A stretch of 64,000 nt of DNA. It comes from Xenopus tropicalis (lineage: Eukaryota; Chordata; Amphibia; Anura; Pipidae). Below the pieces are notes generated by a model. The model made no database searches. It worked only from the letters and a program-made list of their open reading frames with translations, and was not told the origin of the DNA. The stretch covers positions 57,536,048-57,600,047 of the forward strand of contig NC_030685.2 of assembly GCF_000004195.4 (NCBI RefSeq), written 5' to 3'. How positions within the stretch are numbered: the stretch's first letter is position 1; the number at the start of each line of letters is the position of its first letter. Below, piece by piece: positions 36,252 through 47,478 of this stretch. The position numbers were made by a program, and so were the translations under genes.

Positions 36252-36506
36252 TCCTTACTATACCTGCTACCCCACTGCCACCATCCCTTCCCAGAGGCTA
36301 TTATCCCCCCCCCCCGCTACTATAGGCACCATCTCTCCCTATTATACCTGCTATCCCACAGCCCCAGTCCCTTCCCAGAGGCTATTATTCCCACTGCTAC
36401 TATAGGCACCATCTCTCCCTACTATACCTGCTATCCCACAGCCACAGTCCCTTCCCAGAGGCTATTATCCCCCCACTGCTACTATAGGCACCATCTCTCC
36501 CTGCTA
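36252..36506 (+). repeat. Minisatellite, about 80-bp unit, three copies
   Basis: The unit runs CTACTATAGGCACCATCTCT ... CCCTTCCCAGAGGCTATTAT and recurs with a period of 80-82 bp, differing mainly in the length of an internal C run (longest at 36307-36318). Copies are highly similar, suggesting recent expansion. Confidence 0.93.
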
Positions 36507-37819
36507 TCATTTAAAAAATCCTTTGCAATGTGTGCCTATTAAATATTGTGAGCTTCTATGTCTGTGGTTGTCTGGTTTTACTAGGAAAGCACTTTCAGCT
36601 TTTTAAGATTTTTTTGTAGGACATGAACATAACGCTTTTGGGTGCTTCATTTTGCATTCATACTTCTTGCCCCCTCTTAAGACAGCTCAGTCCATAAATG
36701 TATATAAAGCAAAAGGAATGTTTATACAGAAGCATGGATAAATATATGCTGTTAGATGTGTGGAAGCCCAGTAAAACATACATTTCTGGACACTGCATGT
36801 AAGCATGTTATCAAGTAGAGGTGACTGAGGGTTCTTTTTCCAAGAACTAAAAGTGTTTAGACTTTACTGCAGTGCTTTGGTTCAAGCCTCCAGTGGAGGC
36901 CAGACAATAGGTTAGGATTACTGATACCTAAAAATATAGTTGTCCTGTTTATCCCATCATAATCTAGGACAGCAAATAATTGTTTTACTTCTTTCTCACC
37001 CAAACTGGCCATCAGTATGCACTTTAATAAATAAAAAAATAATTATATAAAATCAAACCGTTTCAAATTTCAGCCTTATCAGGTTTAAGGTTACCCCCAC
37101 CTTAGGGTGCATGTACCACTCAGTTTGCAGACCTCTCATTTAATGCAATTAATATTGGCAAAGGTTTTTTCTTCATGGCTTTATTGTATCTCTATACAGT
37201 TTATCATATTCTTTTGCAGCTGTAAAAAAAACTCATAAAATGCTACTTTAGGTGATTTGTAAACCTCGAGTACAGCTTTACAGCAGCCTGTGATCTTGCC
37301 TGAATAGAAAACGCCATAAAAATGCAAATTGCAATTATTATGCAACCGTTCAAAGCTGGAGAAAATAAAGGTAAACTTTGCAGGCAGTCATGAAAACTGT
37401 AACAGGTCTAATTAAGTGATCCTTATTTATCTGTCATTGCTGCTCATGAAACTAAAGCGCGCCGGATTCATTTCAAGATCTGCTTTTGTCTCGCTAAAAT
37501 CTGTCCAATAGTTCTCAGTAGCTGTATTTCTATAAATATATGTGTGTGTGTGTTGCACAGTACGTATCAGTGATATTTTCTGCATTATACTAGCATAAGC
37601 CAGTGTAGGTGTTTTTGTTTTATAACTGTTGTGATTGCTTATAACGGGGGGGCATAAACTTTTTTTTCTGTAGTGTTGCTCCACATAAATGTTGCTGGAC
37701 TATAAATGCCAGCATTTTTCAGCATATTATGAAACATAGTGAGAGCTGTGGTCCAACAAGGCCCCGGCATTCCAATGGAGCCCCCAAACAGCCAGTAACT
37801 AGTGACTGTCTATGACATC
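36507..37819. other. Non-coding block with strong candidate conserved element
   Basis: 37250-37500 stands out. It contains ATGCAAATTGCAATTATTATGC-type homeobox/POU-like cores, TAATTAAGTGATCC and CTAAAGCGCGCCGGATTCAT, no repeat I know, and mixed composition. It looks like a developmental enhancer. No conservation test was possible. The minus-strand frame at 37427-37684 is not supported. Confidence 0.3.
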
Positions 37820-37876
37820 TTATAGTGGCCCCTCTGGCATTTGCCAGAATCCACAGATTACAAGTCCAGGTCTGTC
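37820..37876 (-). mobile_element. Terminal fragment of the short hAT-like MITE
   Basis: GGCCCCTCTGGCATTTGCCAG through AAGTCCAGGTCTG is the reverse complement of the left end of the element at 32909. Only one terminus is present. Confidence 0.65.
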
Positions 37877-37979
37877 CCTCCCTGAAATTTTGTATTCATC
37901 ACTACTCATAGATTGCTGTTTAAATGTCCCACATTGCCCATCTTGTCCTGAGTTCTTATTAGCTCTCTGCTCATCCAGC

Positions 37980-39030
37980 AAAAAATGCATGATGGTTGTG
38001 CATTCCAAAGTGAAATGCACAGCCATCTTGGATTTTTTACAGGAGCCAGGCAGAGAGAGAGAGAGAGAAACAGCGTGGGAGCAGCAGGAAAAAAGAACTT
38101 TGTTGTCAGTATCTCTGCCTTTGCAAGTGCAGGTGAGGCAATGCTTTCAATCATGTATCCATTTTTGCATTGATGTCACTGGCTTGTCTGGGGTTAATGA
38201 AGTGCTATTTCTGCAGTGATTATACTGGAACATCTGAGGTTAATATGCTGATTATCCATTTTCTTTAGTAATAATACTGGCACATCTAGGGTTAATATGC
38301 TGGTTACCCATTTCCTGAAGTAATTATACTGGCATGTTGGGGGTAAATATGCTGACTATCCATTTTCTATAGTAATTATGTTGGAAAGTCTAGGGTTGAT
38401 ATGTCAGTTATCTATTTTATTTAATAATTATACTGGTTCATCTAGGGTTAATATGTTCATTATCCATATTATGTAACAATTATGCAGGGATGCCTGGGGG
38501 TATATTTTGGTAAAATGAATGTGGTATTTGGTGGCCAGAGAGGATGTGGCCAAACAGTTGTCACAGTGCTGTGGACTGTCCCTCTTTAATATTTTGCAAA
38601 TTTTAGGAGGCATGATTTTGCACTCGAAAATCACCAGTGACCCCAACACAGCCTCCTTACCTGTCCTCCGGCTGTGTTGGGCCCTGCTGGCAGCTCACTG
38701 CCTGAAAACTTTCTCTTCATAAGATGAAAAAAAGGAAAGATGGTTGTGTGTTCCATTATGGAATTCATGCCCATCTTTAGCCATTAAGGGAGTTTCAGCC
38801 ATGCAGGAGGCAGAGGCACACAATCAGCATGGGAGCACTAGTTATGCTAGGCAATCCTTTTAGTCTATCCATTTTCAGCAGTGATCTCTCTGGTATCTTT
38901 GGGGTTAATGTATATATTGTCCATTTTTTTAAGTAGCCTTACTGCCATGTCTGGATGTAGTTAATGTGCTGATAATGCATTTCTGCATTGATCTTACTGC
39001 CATGTATGGGCAAAGTACAGCACCAAAGCC
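37980..39030 (+). repeat. 52-bp tandem array inside a duplicated block
   Basis: From about 38170 to 38510 a unit of about 52 bp (ATACTGGCACATCTAGGGTT ... TATCCATTTTCTTTAGTAAT) repeats six to seven times with 15-30% divergence between units. More diverged units recur at 38870-39010. The leader before each group is also duplicated: 37985-38080 (GATGGTTGTGCATTCCA...AGCCATCTT) resembles 38738-38840 (GATGGTTGTGTGTTCCAT...CCCATCTT). So a block of leader plus array was itself duplicated. A (GA)n run lies at 38053-38068. Confidence 0.85.
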
Positions 39031-39048
39031 TTTTCAGAATATTTAGGG

Positions 39049-39130
39049 CAGCGGTTCTCAACCAGTGGGTCGCGACCCCTTTGGGGGTTGAATGACTCTT
39101 TCACAGGGGTCACCTAAGACCATCGGACTA
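39049..39130 (+). mobile_element. SPIN-type hAT transposon end
   Basis: CAGCGGTTCTCAACCAGTGG followed by GTCGCGACCCCTTTGGGGGT and TTTCACAGGGGTCACCTAAG is the 5' terminus of the SPIN ('space invader') hAT/Charlie group, reported as horizontally transferred among mammals, a lizard and a frog. Only this end is seen. The partner terminus (GGTTGAGAACCRCTG) is absent before the tandem array that begins near 39200. Confidence 0.8.
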
Positions 39131-39199
39131 TGGACTATGTTCTGAATAGCAAATATAGCAATAAATAATATTAATAACTAGAAAGGGAAGTTTGAGAAC

Positions 39200-40720
39200 A
39201 AACTTTATGTTGGTTTGAAAAATGTGAAGTCACTGAATGAAATCTGATCTGTTGTTGGCTCCGCCCACTTTTTCTAACCTTGGACCACAGTTATATAGTA
39301 AAAACCACTGTGCAAAGTTTGGGGACCCAGGTTTTACCAGTGTCTAAATGGCAGCAATTTAAATTTCCCCACTGAAAGTCAATAAGTGACATCTGATTGA
39401 CAGTTGGTAGCTCCGTCCACTTTTTCTAACCTGGAACTGCAGTTACCCAGTGACTAACTCTGCAAAGTTTAGGGACCCTACGATTATTAGTTAAAGAACG
39501 GCAGCAGTTTAAATTTAAACCAATAAAAGTCAATAGGTAAATTGTGATTGGTGGGTGTGTCCACTTTTTCTAACCTTGAGTTAGTGACAAACAGTGGGCA
39601 CCCTGGCATATATAATGTGAGAATGACAGCATTTTAAATTAAAACCAATAAAATTCAATGGATGAAATCTGATTGGCTGTTAGTGGCCCAACCCACTTTT
39701 CCTATTTTTGAACTGCAGTCCCCCAGTGACCAACTTTGCAAAGTTTTACACTTCACCATTGAAAGTTAATAGATGAAATGTGATTGGCTGTTGGTGGCTC
39801 CACCGGTTTGTTCTAACTTTGAACCAAAAATACCCAGTGACTAACTTTGGAAAGTTAACCAACCCTGGAATTAATACTTAAGTAATGGCATCAGTTAAAT
39901 ATAAACCAATGACATTTAATGAATGGAAATGGATTGGCTGTTGGTGGCTCCGCCCACTTTTTCTAACCCTGAATACGTGGTCAGCCAGTGACTGACTGTG
40001 CAAAGTTTGGGAACCCTGACATAAATAGTGTGAGAAAGGCAGCATTTTAAATTTAAGCCAACAAAAATTCAAAAGGGGAAGTCTGATTGGCTGTTGGTGG
40101 CTCCACACACTTTTTAAAACCTAAAAATGCAGTCCCCTAGTGACTCTGGTGTTAATACTTTGGGAATGGCTGCAGGTTGAATTTCCCCATTGAAAATCAA
40201 TATGTAAAATCTGGTTGGCTGTTGGTGGCTCCGCCCACTTTTTCTAACCTTGAACCGCAGTTACCTGTTGCCTAACCCTGCAAAGTTTAGGGACCCTGGT
40301 GTTATTACTGTGAGAATTTTCAATTTCAATTTCTCTATTAAAGTCAGTGGGTGAAATTTGATTGGCTGTTGTTGGCCCCTCCCACTTTGTCATCCAACAA
40401 ATGTCACTGTTTCATTCGGGGTGACCCCATGATTATGTTATTTAAGTTTGGGGGCTGTTGCTTCAAAGCTGTCAAAGTCAATGGAAAAATTGGGGTGTTC
40501 AGAGCGGCGCCACAAAAAGACGGGGGCGGGATCGCTGAGAAAAGCACAAGCAACCTGCTCCGCTATAGGGCGAAGAAGTGTGGAGAGTTTGGGTGTTGTA
40601 CCCCTAAAACTGTAGGAGGAGTAACGTTTAGAAAATGGGGGGGCTAAGAAGAAGAAGTAGCAGAAGAATACACTTAAGTCGAAGAAGAGTATGTTGGGTT
40701 TTTCAACCCAACCTAATAAT
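39200..40720 (+). repeat. Nine-unit array with GGCTCCGCCCACTTTTTCTAA core and terminal hairpin
   Basis: The core GGTGGCTCCGCCCACTTTTT or a variant occurs near 39257, 39406, 39549, 39683, 39794, 39944, 40097, 40228 and 40372, giving spacings of 111-153 bp. Units also share GATTGGCTGTTGGTGG, GCAAAGTTTAGGGACCC and AAAGTCAATGGGTGAAA words. The array ends in a unique segment (40400-40690) with GAAGAAGAAGTAG, then a perfect hairpin, GTTGGGTT-TTTC-AACCCAAC (40693-40712), directly followed by CTAAT. A subterminal hairpin next to CTRR|T is the hallmark of Helitron 3' ends, and some non-autonomous Helitron-like elements carry such internal tandem repeats. That class is inferred. Confidence 0.7.
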
Positions 40721-41460
40721 AACATTTGGAGTAGGGTGGCCATAGCAACTAGAGAGCAGTTTGAAGCAACTATATTTTTGGATTCCACTCATACACAACA
40801 CATTTTGTAATTTTTTAAACGGCCAGGATTGACCAGGGGGTTGGTCTAAACTAACTTGGGTAGGAAATGGGGTATGTGATCAGGGCAGAAATGATTATTG
40901 CTTCTGAGTTATGCTACATTTAGTTCTATGAATACTGTTATCCCCAGTGCTCTTTTTATGTGTACAGACCCTTAAATCAGTGAAACCTTACATTAAAATT
41001 TAGAAGCCTTAAAGAATGAAATTCAAATTTTGGCACCTGTCAAGAAGGCTCTAAGAGAGAATTATAGTTACTGTATATAGTTCCACTCACTGTCTCACGC
41101 TGCCCTCAAACCCATTAAGCCAACGGCCATTCAGATTCACAACTTTTGCATTTGCTATACACATTTATTCCAATAATGAGTTTTATGTTTGCTTTTTCTC
41201 TCCTTTGTAGTATTGATTTCCTTCCTGATACTGCTAATAATGATTGTGGCATTATGAAGCTGCTCCCCTGAAATCTGGTTACCCACCTAGTGACTTAGTG
41301 CCTGTGATCTTAGGAATTCCAGCTTGGCTTGCCTGTCCGTGCCCTATGATCACAATGAGATAGCCCCTTTGATTGCAGAAACCCTGAATATTGGTGGGCC
41401 TGCCTGCAGGCGCAGAAGAAAAAAGGGGATTAATCATGCACTTTCCCAGGCCCCATGTTT
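40721..41460. other. Non-coding, no feature seen
   Basis: AT-rich spacer without recognised features. Confidence 0.45.
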
Positions 41461-41700
41461 TAGCAACATCCATTATTTTTGGCTTCGCCCAAACCCTGAA
41501 TCGTAAAAGATTTGGCCGAATGCCAAATGAAATCCAAATCCTAATTTACATGTCCGTGTTCATGTAAACAAAAGTCACATGATTTTAAGGATTTGGATTT
41601 GGTTCGGCCAGACACTTGGATTTGGCCAAATCCTGTCGAAAAAAGGCAGAATCCTGAACCAAATCCTGGATGCGGTGGATCTGGTTGCATTATTATGGGA
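41461..41700. mobile_element. Decayed palindromic MITE of the GGATTTGG/GATTCGGCCGAA type
   Basis: Words such as AAAGATTTGGCCGAATGCCA and, inverted downstream, GGATTTGGATTTGGTTCGGC and CACTTGGATTTGGCCAAATC correspond to an abundant Xenopus palindromic MITE built of GATTCGGCCGAA motifs. It is heavily CpG-decayed, and its ends are unclear. The 132-codon minus-strand frame at 41541-41939 runs through it and is not a gene. Confidence 0.6.
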
Positions 41701-43427
41701 AACAAGTTTCTTGGAATATAGAAGTCATTTACTTTGACCCCAGAAGGGCAAGACCACTGAAAATACATGCCATCTGAGATTTGGCTGCCCTCTGCCCTCA
41801 ATGCCAAAATTTGTAATCCATCCCTGGTTGAATAAGCCAGAGATCTGTTGCAGGTGGGTTGCCAAAATACCAGCCAAGGGTGTGCTGTTATTACAAATTT
41901 ACCAGCAATGTACTTGCCAGTAAATCTGTAAAAAGTCAATTTGCCTCCAGCCTGCCCCCAATCCGCCCCTTTCCTCCTATCCTAATGCGTATACTTGCCC
42001 AATTCCTTGCCAATCCATTCTTGATGAGCCGACTCTGCCCCCTTCAGCCTCATCGCTCCGCCCATTTGAGTTTGCAATCCCGACCCTGAAATGAAAAACT
42101 GTTGTTCATGGGTTAAGTTATTCACTCAGTTGTGTTTCTGTGGAAATATGGAGCGTTCCAAATTGGTTCTTTATTTGGTAAAATAATTTTTCAAAGACTC
42201 CCTAAAAAGCCCCTAAAAAAACCCTAAAATCCAGTAATAGTGGAAATGGTTTAACCCAATTTATGGAAGAGGATCCTGAGAATCCTACCTGCTCTGTTTT
42301 CTCTTGGTTTTCTATTCTTGGTTTTGCCTCAGAGGTCATTAAGAATTTATTTCTAGCTAAACATCTAAACTGCACCATGCTCACCTCTCTGAAGTTTGAT
42401 TACAGCGTAACATTAGCAAGCAAATATTGCATGATAGCGCTGAAGCCAGTTTGGAATGCCGACTTTGGAGAAATAGTTTTAGAGCAAGTTTACATCAGTG
42501 GCATAACTGGGAGTCACTGGGCCCCACAGTAAAATAATTTTAGATCCCCTTCTAAACATGAGGAATAAGATGTTTTTCATAAACATGTATTGAATCAGTC
42601 AGGCCCACTGTAGTCATGGTCACCACAACATATGTTGAACCCAAACTTTGTCATTAAACAGAACAAGTCAGACTGGAGTAAAGCAACCAGGAAATTCTCT
42701 TTAGTTTCACAAGTCGCACACACTCACTGACATATTCACCCTTAGCCTCCAGGACCCCTGTCTCCTTACAGTGCCAGAGCTATACACAGCAGGCCTCTCA
42801 TGAAGTCTCCAGGGCCCCTGTCTCTCTCTTACAGTGTCCAAGCTTTATAAAGCTGCCTCTCCACAGCTTTACTATTGGGCTGCTAACCTAATCCTAAGCA
42901 CTCACAACCCCTATCTGGTGTACAATTGCCTCTGGGCCCTACCCCAAAATCTGACTCCTCATGTTGACCCAAGCTGTGCTTACTACTTAACCTGTCTAGC
43001 TGTCATTCCTAGAACAAGCTAGTTATCTCCTTCTATTTCTCTACCTACCCTAGTGTTTCATGGTTGGCCCAGCTGGTTTTACTCAGTGTCATTTAGTTGT
43101 CTGAAAATCTTATCAGGCCGCAAGTGCACACTAATACACTGCCTAATATAGGCTTCCAGGTCGGCTTGACACCACCTGCTGGCTGGCCTTGCACATAACT
43201 TAACTACTTACACTAATTAAATAATTTATTTCACCCCTTTACACCCCCGCCAATCCCACTTTACCTACGGGACCACCTAGCAATCACAAATAATGCTTTC
43301 TCTATATTTATGCTACTGGTTTACATTCCCTTTGGCTAACTTGCTTTGACATGCCAATCATTTAATAATGTCTTTTATTTTTATAATATTCTGAAAAAAT
43401 AAATATAAATTAAACCTAAAACACATA
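41701..43427. other. Non-coding block
   Basis: CAGTGGCATAACTGGGAGTC at 42497 resembles a hAT terminus with the following GGGCCCCACAG, but only one end is seen. 42710-42840 repeats GGACCCCTGTCTCCTTACAGTG twice (42749 and 42809). No gene is supported. Confidence 0.4.
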
Positions 43428-44118
43428 GGGGCCGATTCACTAAAGGTCGATAAAATGAGCGCTATTTATAGCATGCGTTAAAAATGTTATCGCTTCTTAT
43501 ATTTTGCGACTTGACGCTCGATTCACTAAAAGGACACGCGTCATAATTAAGACGCAATGCTGTTTGCGTTATTTAACTTGCGATGAGCATTTTCTTGCAT
43601 TATTTCCTGACACGTGCGTTATTTCCTGCTGCACATGATATATTTCTCTGCGTGCTATATTAGAGCACAATATTACACACGTAACCATTACTTTCGGAAA
43701 ACTACTGTTCTGAAACAGTTTTCCCTGAAAACTGGAGGCTGCATCACTCTAGGGCCAACACAGACTTAAAAAAATCCCACTGCAAAGTCCATATTGTGTT
43801 GCCAAAAGCTCACAAACCGCAATGTTCTTTAAGTACCGCCTGCCCCAAGTAGGTGTTAATATTCGCACAGACTAATGCAATATTTAGCGCGTTTAACGCT
43901 TCATATGTGTTTGTGAATCATGCGTTAGTATTATTTCTATGCGAGAATTACTACGATGTGAGGTAAATAACGCATTGCGATAGTGTGTTTTTTTGCGCAT
44001 GCGATATGCGTCTTAACTCATGCGAAATGACTTTGATGAATCGGGACTTAATAATCGCATGCTTTTTAACGCAAAAACGCATGTGATAAGCGTTATCGAC
44101 CTTTAGTGAATCAGCCCC
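43428..44118. mobile_element. 691-bp MITE with GGGGCYGATTCACTAAAGGTCGATAA ends
   Basis: The left end GGGGCCGATTCACTAAAGGT and the right end ACCTTTAGTGAATCAGCCCC are inverted repeats of about 26 bp with one or two mismatches. The interior is rich in GCGTTA, CGCATG and ATCGCA words and contains internal partial copies of the terminus (CGATTCACTAAAAGG near 43520). No target duplication is obvious. It is non-coding, and the superfamily is unassigned. Confidence 0.87.
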
Positions 44119-44335
44119 AGAAGCATATGCTGCAACACTTTACAGAGGTTATAAATCATTCACATCAGTCCCTGCCCCAGCTGAGCTTACAATCTAAGAT
44201 CACATACTATGGTTAATATTATCATAACCTGCCTGTATTTATTTGGAGTGTGGGAGGAAAGCCAAGCCAGAACAAGCCGAACAAGCACAGGGAGAACCCA
44301 ACCACTGCTTTTAGATAATGCCCTGTAATAGAACC
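44119..44335 (-). mobile_element. SINE-like fragment, minus strand
   Basis: CTTACAATCTAAGATCACAT and TTTGGAGTGTGGGAGGAAAG then CAGGGAGAACCCAAC match, on the minus strand, the tRNA-derived SINE body widespread in frogs and fishes. It is truncated at its head end and adjoins the MITE ending at 44118. Confidence 0.55.
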
Positions 44336-45520
44336 TGATAGCCTACCTGATACAAGGAAGCAATGCTTACCTCTATGTTACTATATGTGTCTACTGCATA
44401 AGACTTTAGGGACTTCAGACAATGCTGATTATCTCCTATATTGAATTGCCCTATACATGTTTTTTTAACTGCAGCCCTGACTGTGCATTGACTTCAGAGC
44501 ATTATTTGAATAGAAGAGAGTTGATGCTGAATAATCCCATATTCTACTTTCACAGTAGTTTACAGTGCTCAGTGCCTTTTCTGTGTGGCATGGAATGGCT
44601 TTTGCTGTACCAGATATGTTGCCACACACATGCTTCTTTTCATTTTGATTTGTAACTGGTTATGGCAGCGTCTGCCAGTCTGAGAGGCGCTCTAAACTGT
44701 TGGAAAAGATCATCTGGTGGGTGTGCACTATATAATATCATAGCACAGTATGGAACCTTGCAATCAATAGAAATATGTTTGTGAGCTATTTTAGTTCTCT
44801 GAGCCAGCACAAAGTATAGGTGTAACTGTCCAGAGATCACTGAAACCTCTAGAAGGATTAATAATTGGTATAATGCAATAACAAAGAGTAATGGCAACAG
44901 ACATAAGAAAGCTGGTTTTATACTAAAGGGTATATATTCCCCAGTAATAAATGATAAAGTGAGTGTCCAACAGTGTTTTTAGGTGACTGTTGTACAGTCT
45001 TTCCTACTGCTGTTAACCCCTGTATTAGCAAATACGACCATTATAGTATCTCTTTAATCATCAGGCAGGTGATAATAAAACTAACCAAAGTGCTCTATCA
45101 TGTTTAATGGAACATATATGTAACTGACTTTGCTTGCATACATTTAAACTTTTATTTAAAAATATCACTGCATTATCCTTGTAGTGTGTTATTGTACCCC
45201 TTTCTGTATTACATGATAGCCGCTAACAATAAACCAATTTCTGAATTTCATGCAGATGGTCACCATTTCAATGTAAATAGGATGCATTTCCCATTGTGGA
45301 ATAATTCATTTTGCATTCAGTATAGTTTCCCTTGTGTAGTCCAGTTGTACATTAGCAACTGCATCTTTCTTGGCCAAGCACCTTTGTACATTTACGTACA
45401 TTTATGTGCATTAGAGTGGCCTAGCTTGATCAGCAGCGGCATCTAGTGGTGGGTATATGTAATAATTCAGAAACTGCTAAATAGATCATGTCACTGTCTT
45501 ACATAGGAAAACAAAATCAT
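44336..45520. other. Non-coding, no feature seen
   Basis: No repeat recognised. Frames at 44422-44655, 44640-44897 (-) and 45186-45446 have no supportable content. Confidence 0.45.
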
Positions 45521-45524
45521 TAGT

Positions 45525-45925
45525 ATTGTTATTAGCCTTTATTTATAAAGCAACAACATATTCCATAGCACTTTATATTATACATCATTCAGTCCGTGTC
45601 CTGGAGGAGCCAACGATCTAAGGTCCCTATCAGTGTCACACACAGTGAATGATTTTATAAAAACTGATTAACCTGTCTGCATGTTTTTGAAAGAAATTGG
45701 AGAACTAGGAGGAAACCCAAGCAGACATAGGGCTAATTTACTATTCCCTCAGGTAGAAGTGCAAGAGTGCACCCCTTAATGATTATTCAGTCTTTGGCAG
45801 GCAATAGGGACACAACCCTGTGCAACCTGCATCCTGTGTCCTCTCCCGCTTCCTAATATGTGATCCTGAATGACAATTAAGTTAGGGGACAGGTAAGGGC
45901 AACTTGTGGGATGCCTAAGTGCCAT
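45525..45925 (-). mobile_element. SINE with L2-like tail, minus strand
   Basis: On the minus strand it ends with GTGCTATGGAATATGTTGTT and GCTTTATAAATAAAGGC, the same kind of LINE-derived tail seen in decayed form at 61000-61110. The body carries GATCTAAGGTCCC and GGAGGAAACCCAAGCAGACA complements. Older than the MITEs by divergence. The tRNA-like head is not clear. Confidence 0.6.
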
Positions 45926-46198
45926 TCCTGCCCACTATTCTTTAATAGACTACCACCAAATGCAAATAGCCCTTTGTTCAAATACAGAACCACAGGTGTC
46001 AGCACCCCAAAATAGAATGCAGAGATATGCAGTTATTCTGCAATTGCTAAATACAATGTGCAAACTGATAAAATGGGTGCATTGCCCAGATATTGGTAAA
46101 TGACCCTCTACAAACTCCTTGCAGATAGCGCCCTGGCAGGAATTAAACCTAGCCTTGCTGGTATAAAAAATGTTTTGTTCTATCCAGTATGAATGTAT

Positions 46199-46645
46199 TA
46201 CTAGTGTAGACTGTCCTGATGTGTACAGTAATTGTAGGGAGTAGAAAAATGTAAATATTGTTATTTAAAGTTCAGTCACCTGGTGGCGATGTTAAACAGG
46301 AAAAGTCCCCATGAGAGGCTATATAAGGGAGAGAGCAGGGTACTAGTTTCTCTTTGCTGAAAAGGGGTGACGCTGGGTAGCCTGAGGCCTGACACCGTAG
46401 CCAGGTACAAGGAGGAGTAGTTAGGTTAGATAGTGACTGGTTTGCTTTGTGGAGCTCACTGTAGTAGGAAAGAGTTAGTGGGAGGTTAGTGAGATGAGCA
46501 GTTGAGGATCTAGTGGATATATAGGAAGGAAGCAGTGTCCCAGCGGTACCTTGCCCAGATAGGGACCCAGTTGGATATGTAAACCCCTCACTGTTTATTC
46601 AGTACTAAGGTGTACTACACACTGTCTGGTGAGTGACAATACTAG
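46199..46645 (+). mobile_element. Solo-LTR-like segment with TATA box
   Basis: The segment 46205-46639 starts TGTAGACTGTCC and is flanked by TACTAG at 46199-46204 and 46640-46645. A promoter-like GGCTATATAAGGGAGAGAG lies at 46317-46335, about a quarter of the way in, as expected for U3-R of an LTR. The right end (GAGTGACAA) does not finish in the usual CA, so the border or the class could be wrong. No internal retroviral or gypsy genes are seen nearby. Confidence 0.4.
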
Positions 46646-47478
46646 TTGGCCAAGGGTTTCAAGAAGTTATAGATCACTAGATAAGATCATTAGAGATACA
46701 TTTGTCTACCCAGTGCCTTTGTCCACCTTCCTCTTAACCTCTGCTTCCTCAGATCTCATCACCATCAACCTACTGTTGAAGAAGTACAAGAAGTACAAGT
46801 GAAGAAGTACCTAAACAGAAATGCTGTATTTTATATACTGAATTTGCTGTACCAACCCAGAGGTTTAGCTGCCCTATAGTAGCAATGACCCATGCCTTCA
46901 AAACTGCCTGCATAAGGGATAAAGCAGTTTTAGAGTCAAGATTTAGGCAATTAGACATGGCAGGCAGTGACAAACACATAGGAACAAGCCAAGGGATTAA
47001 AGCAGAGATCAGGAAAAGTAACAGGAATACTCACAAAACAAAGGTTGTCATGTACAGTACATTGGTGACAGAGCTGACCTTTTAAATGCTGAATTGCGCC
47101 CTATAAACTTCTAACATTGTTTATAATTAAAAAAAAATTAAAAAAATTAAAAATGATAAAAAAAAACACCAAGGGGTGCAGTTTTAAGACTGGCTTTGCT
47201 TCAGCTTATCCCTTAAGCAAGGAGCTCTACAAGTCATACTTGGAAAAGAACCTACATCAGTTGCAAATCTGCACCTGCAACAGTTGCAAACCTGTTCCAC
47301 ACATTAAATTTTTGTATTTACTGCCCCTACTTCGCATGCATATGTCCCTATGTTACAGGGGACTCTAAAGTTGTCAGTAGTGTTTTATTAAACTGGTAGC
47401 TGATCTAAACTTTTGATCCCAGCGTTGGTATTTAGCACAAATGAACATAGTATAGATATGAAAGGGCAAAGCTTCTTA
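46646..47478. other. Non-coding, no feature seen
   Basis: Includes an A-rich tract at 47125-47168. Nothing else is recognised. Confidence 0.45.

Noticed and set aside
36252..36506. CRISPR-like array
   Set aside because: The repeats are contiguous with near-identical units and no unique spacers, and this is vertebrate DNA. It is a minisatellite.
38428..38722. Short overlapping ORFs on both strands after the 52-bp array
   Set aside because: No conserved domain, and they sit within repeat-derived sequence.
41541..41939. 132-codon minus-strand ORF
   Set aside because: Built largely from GGATTTGG-type palindromic MITE sequence.
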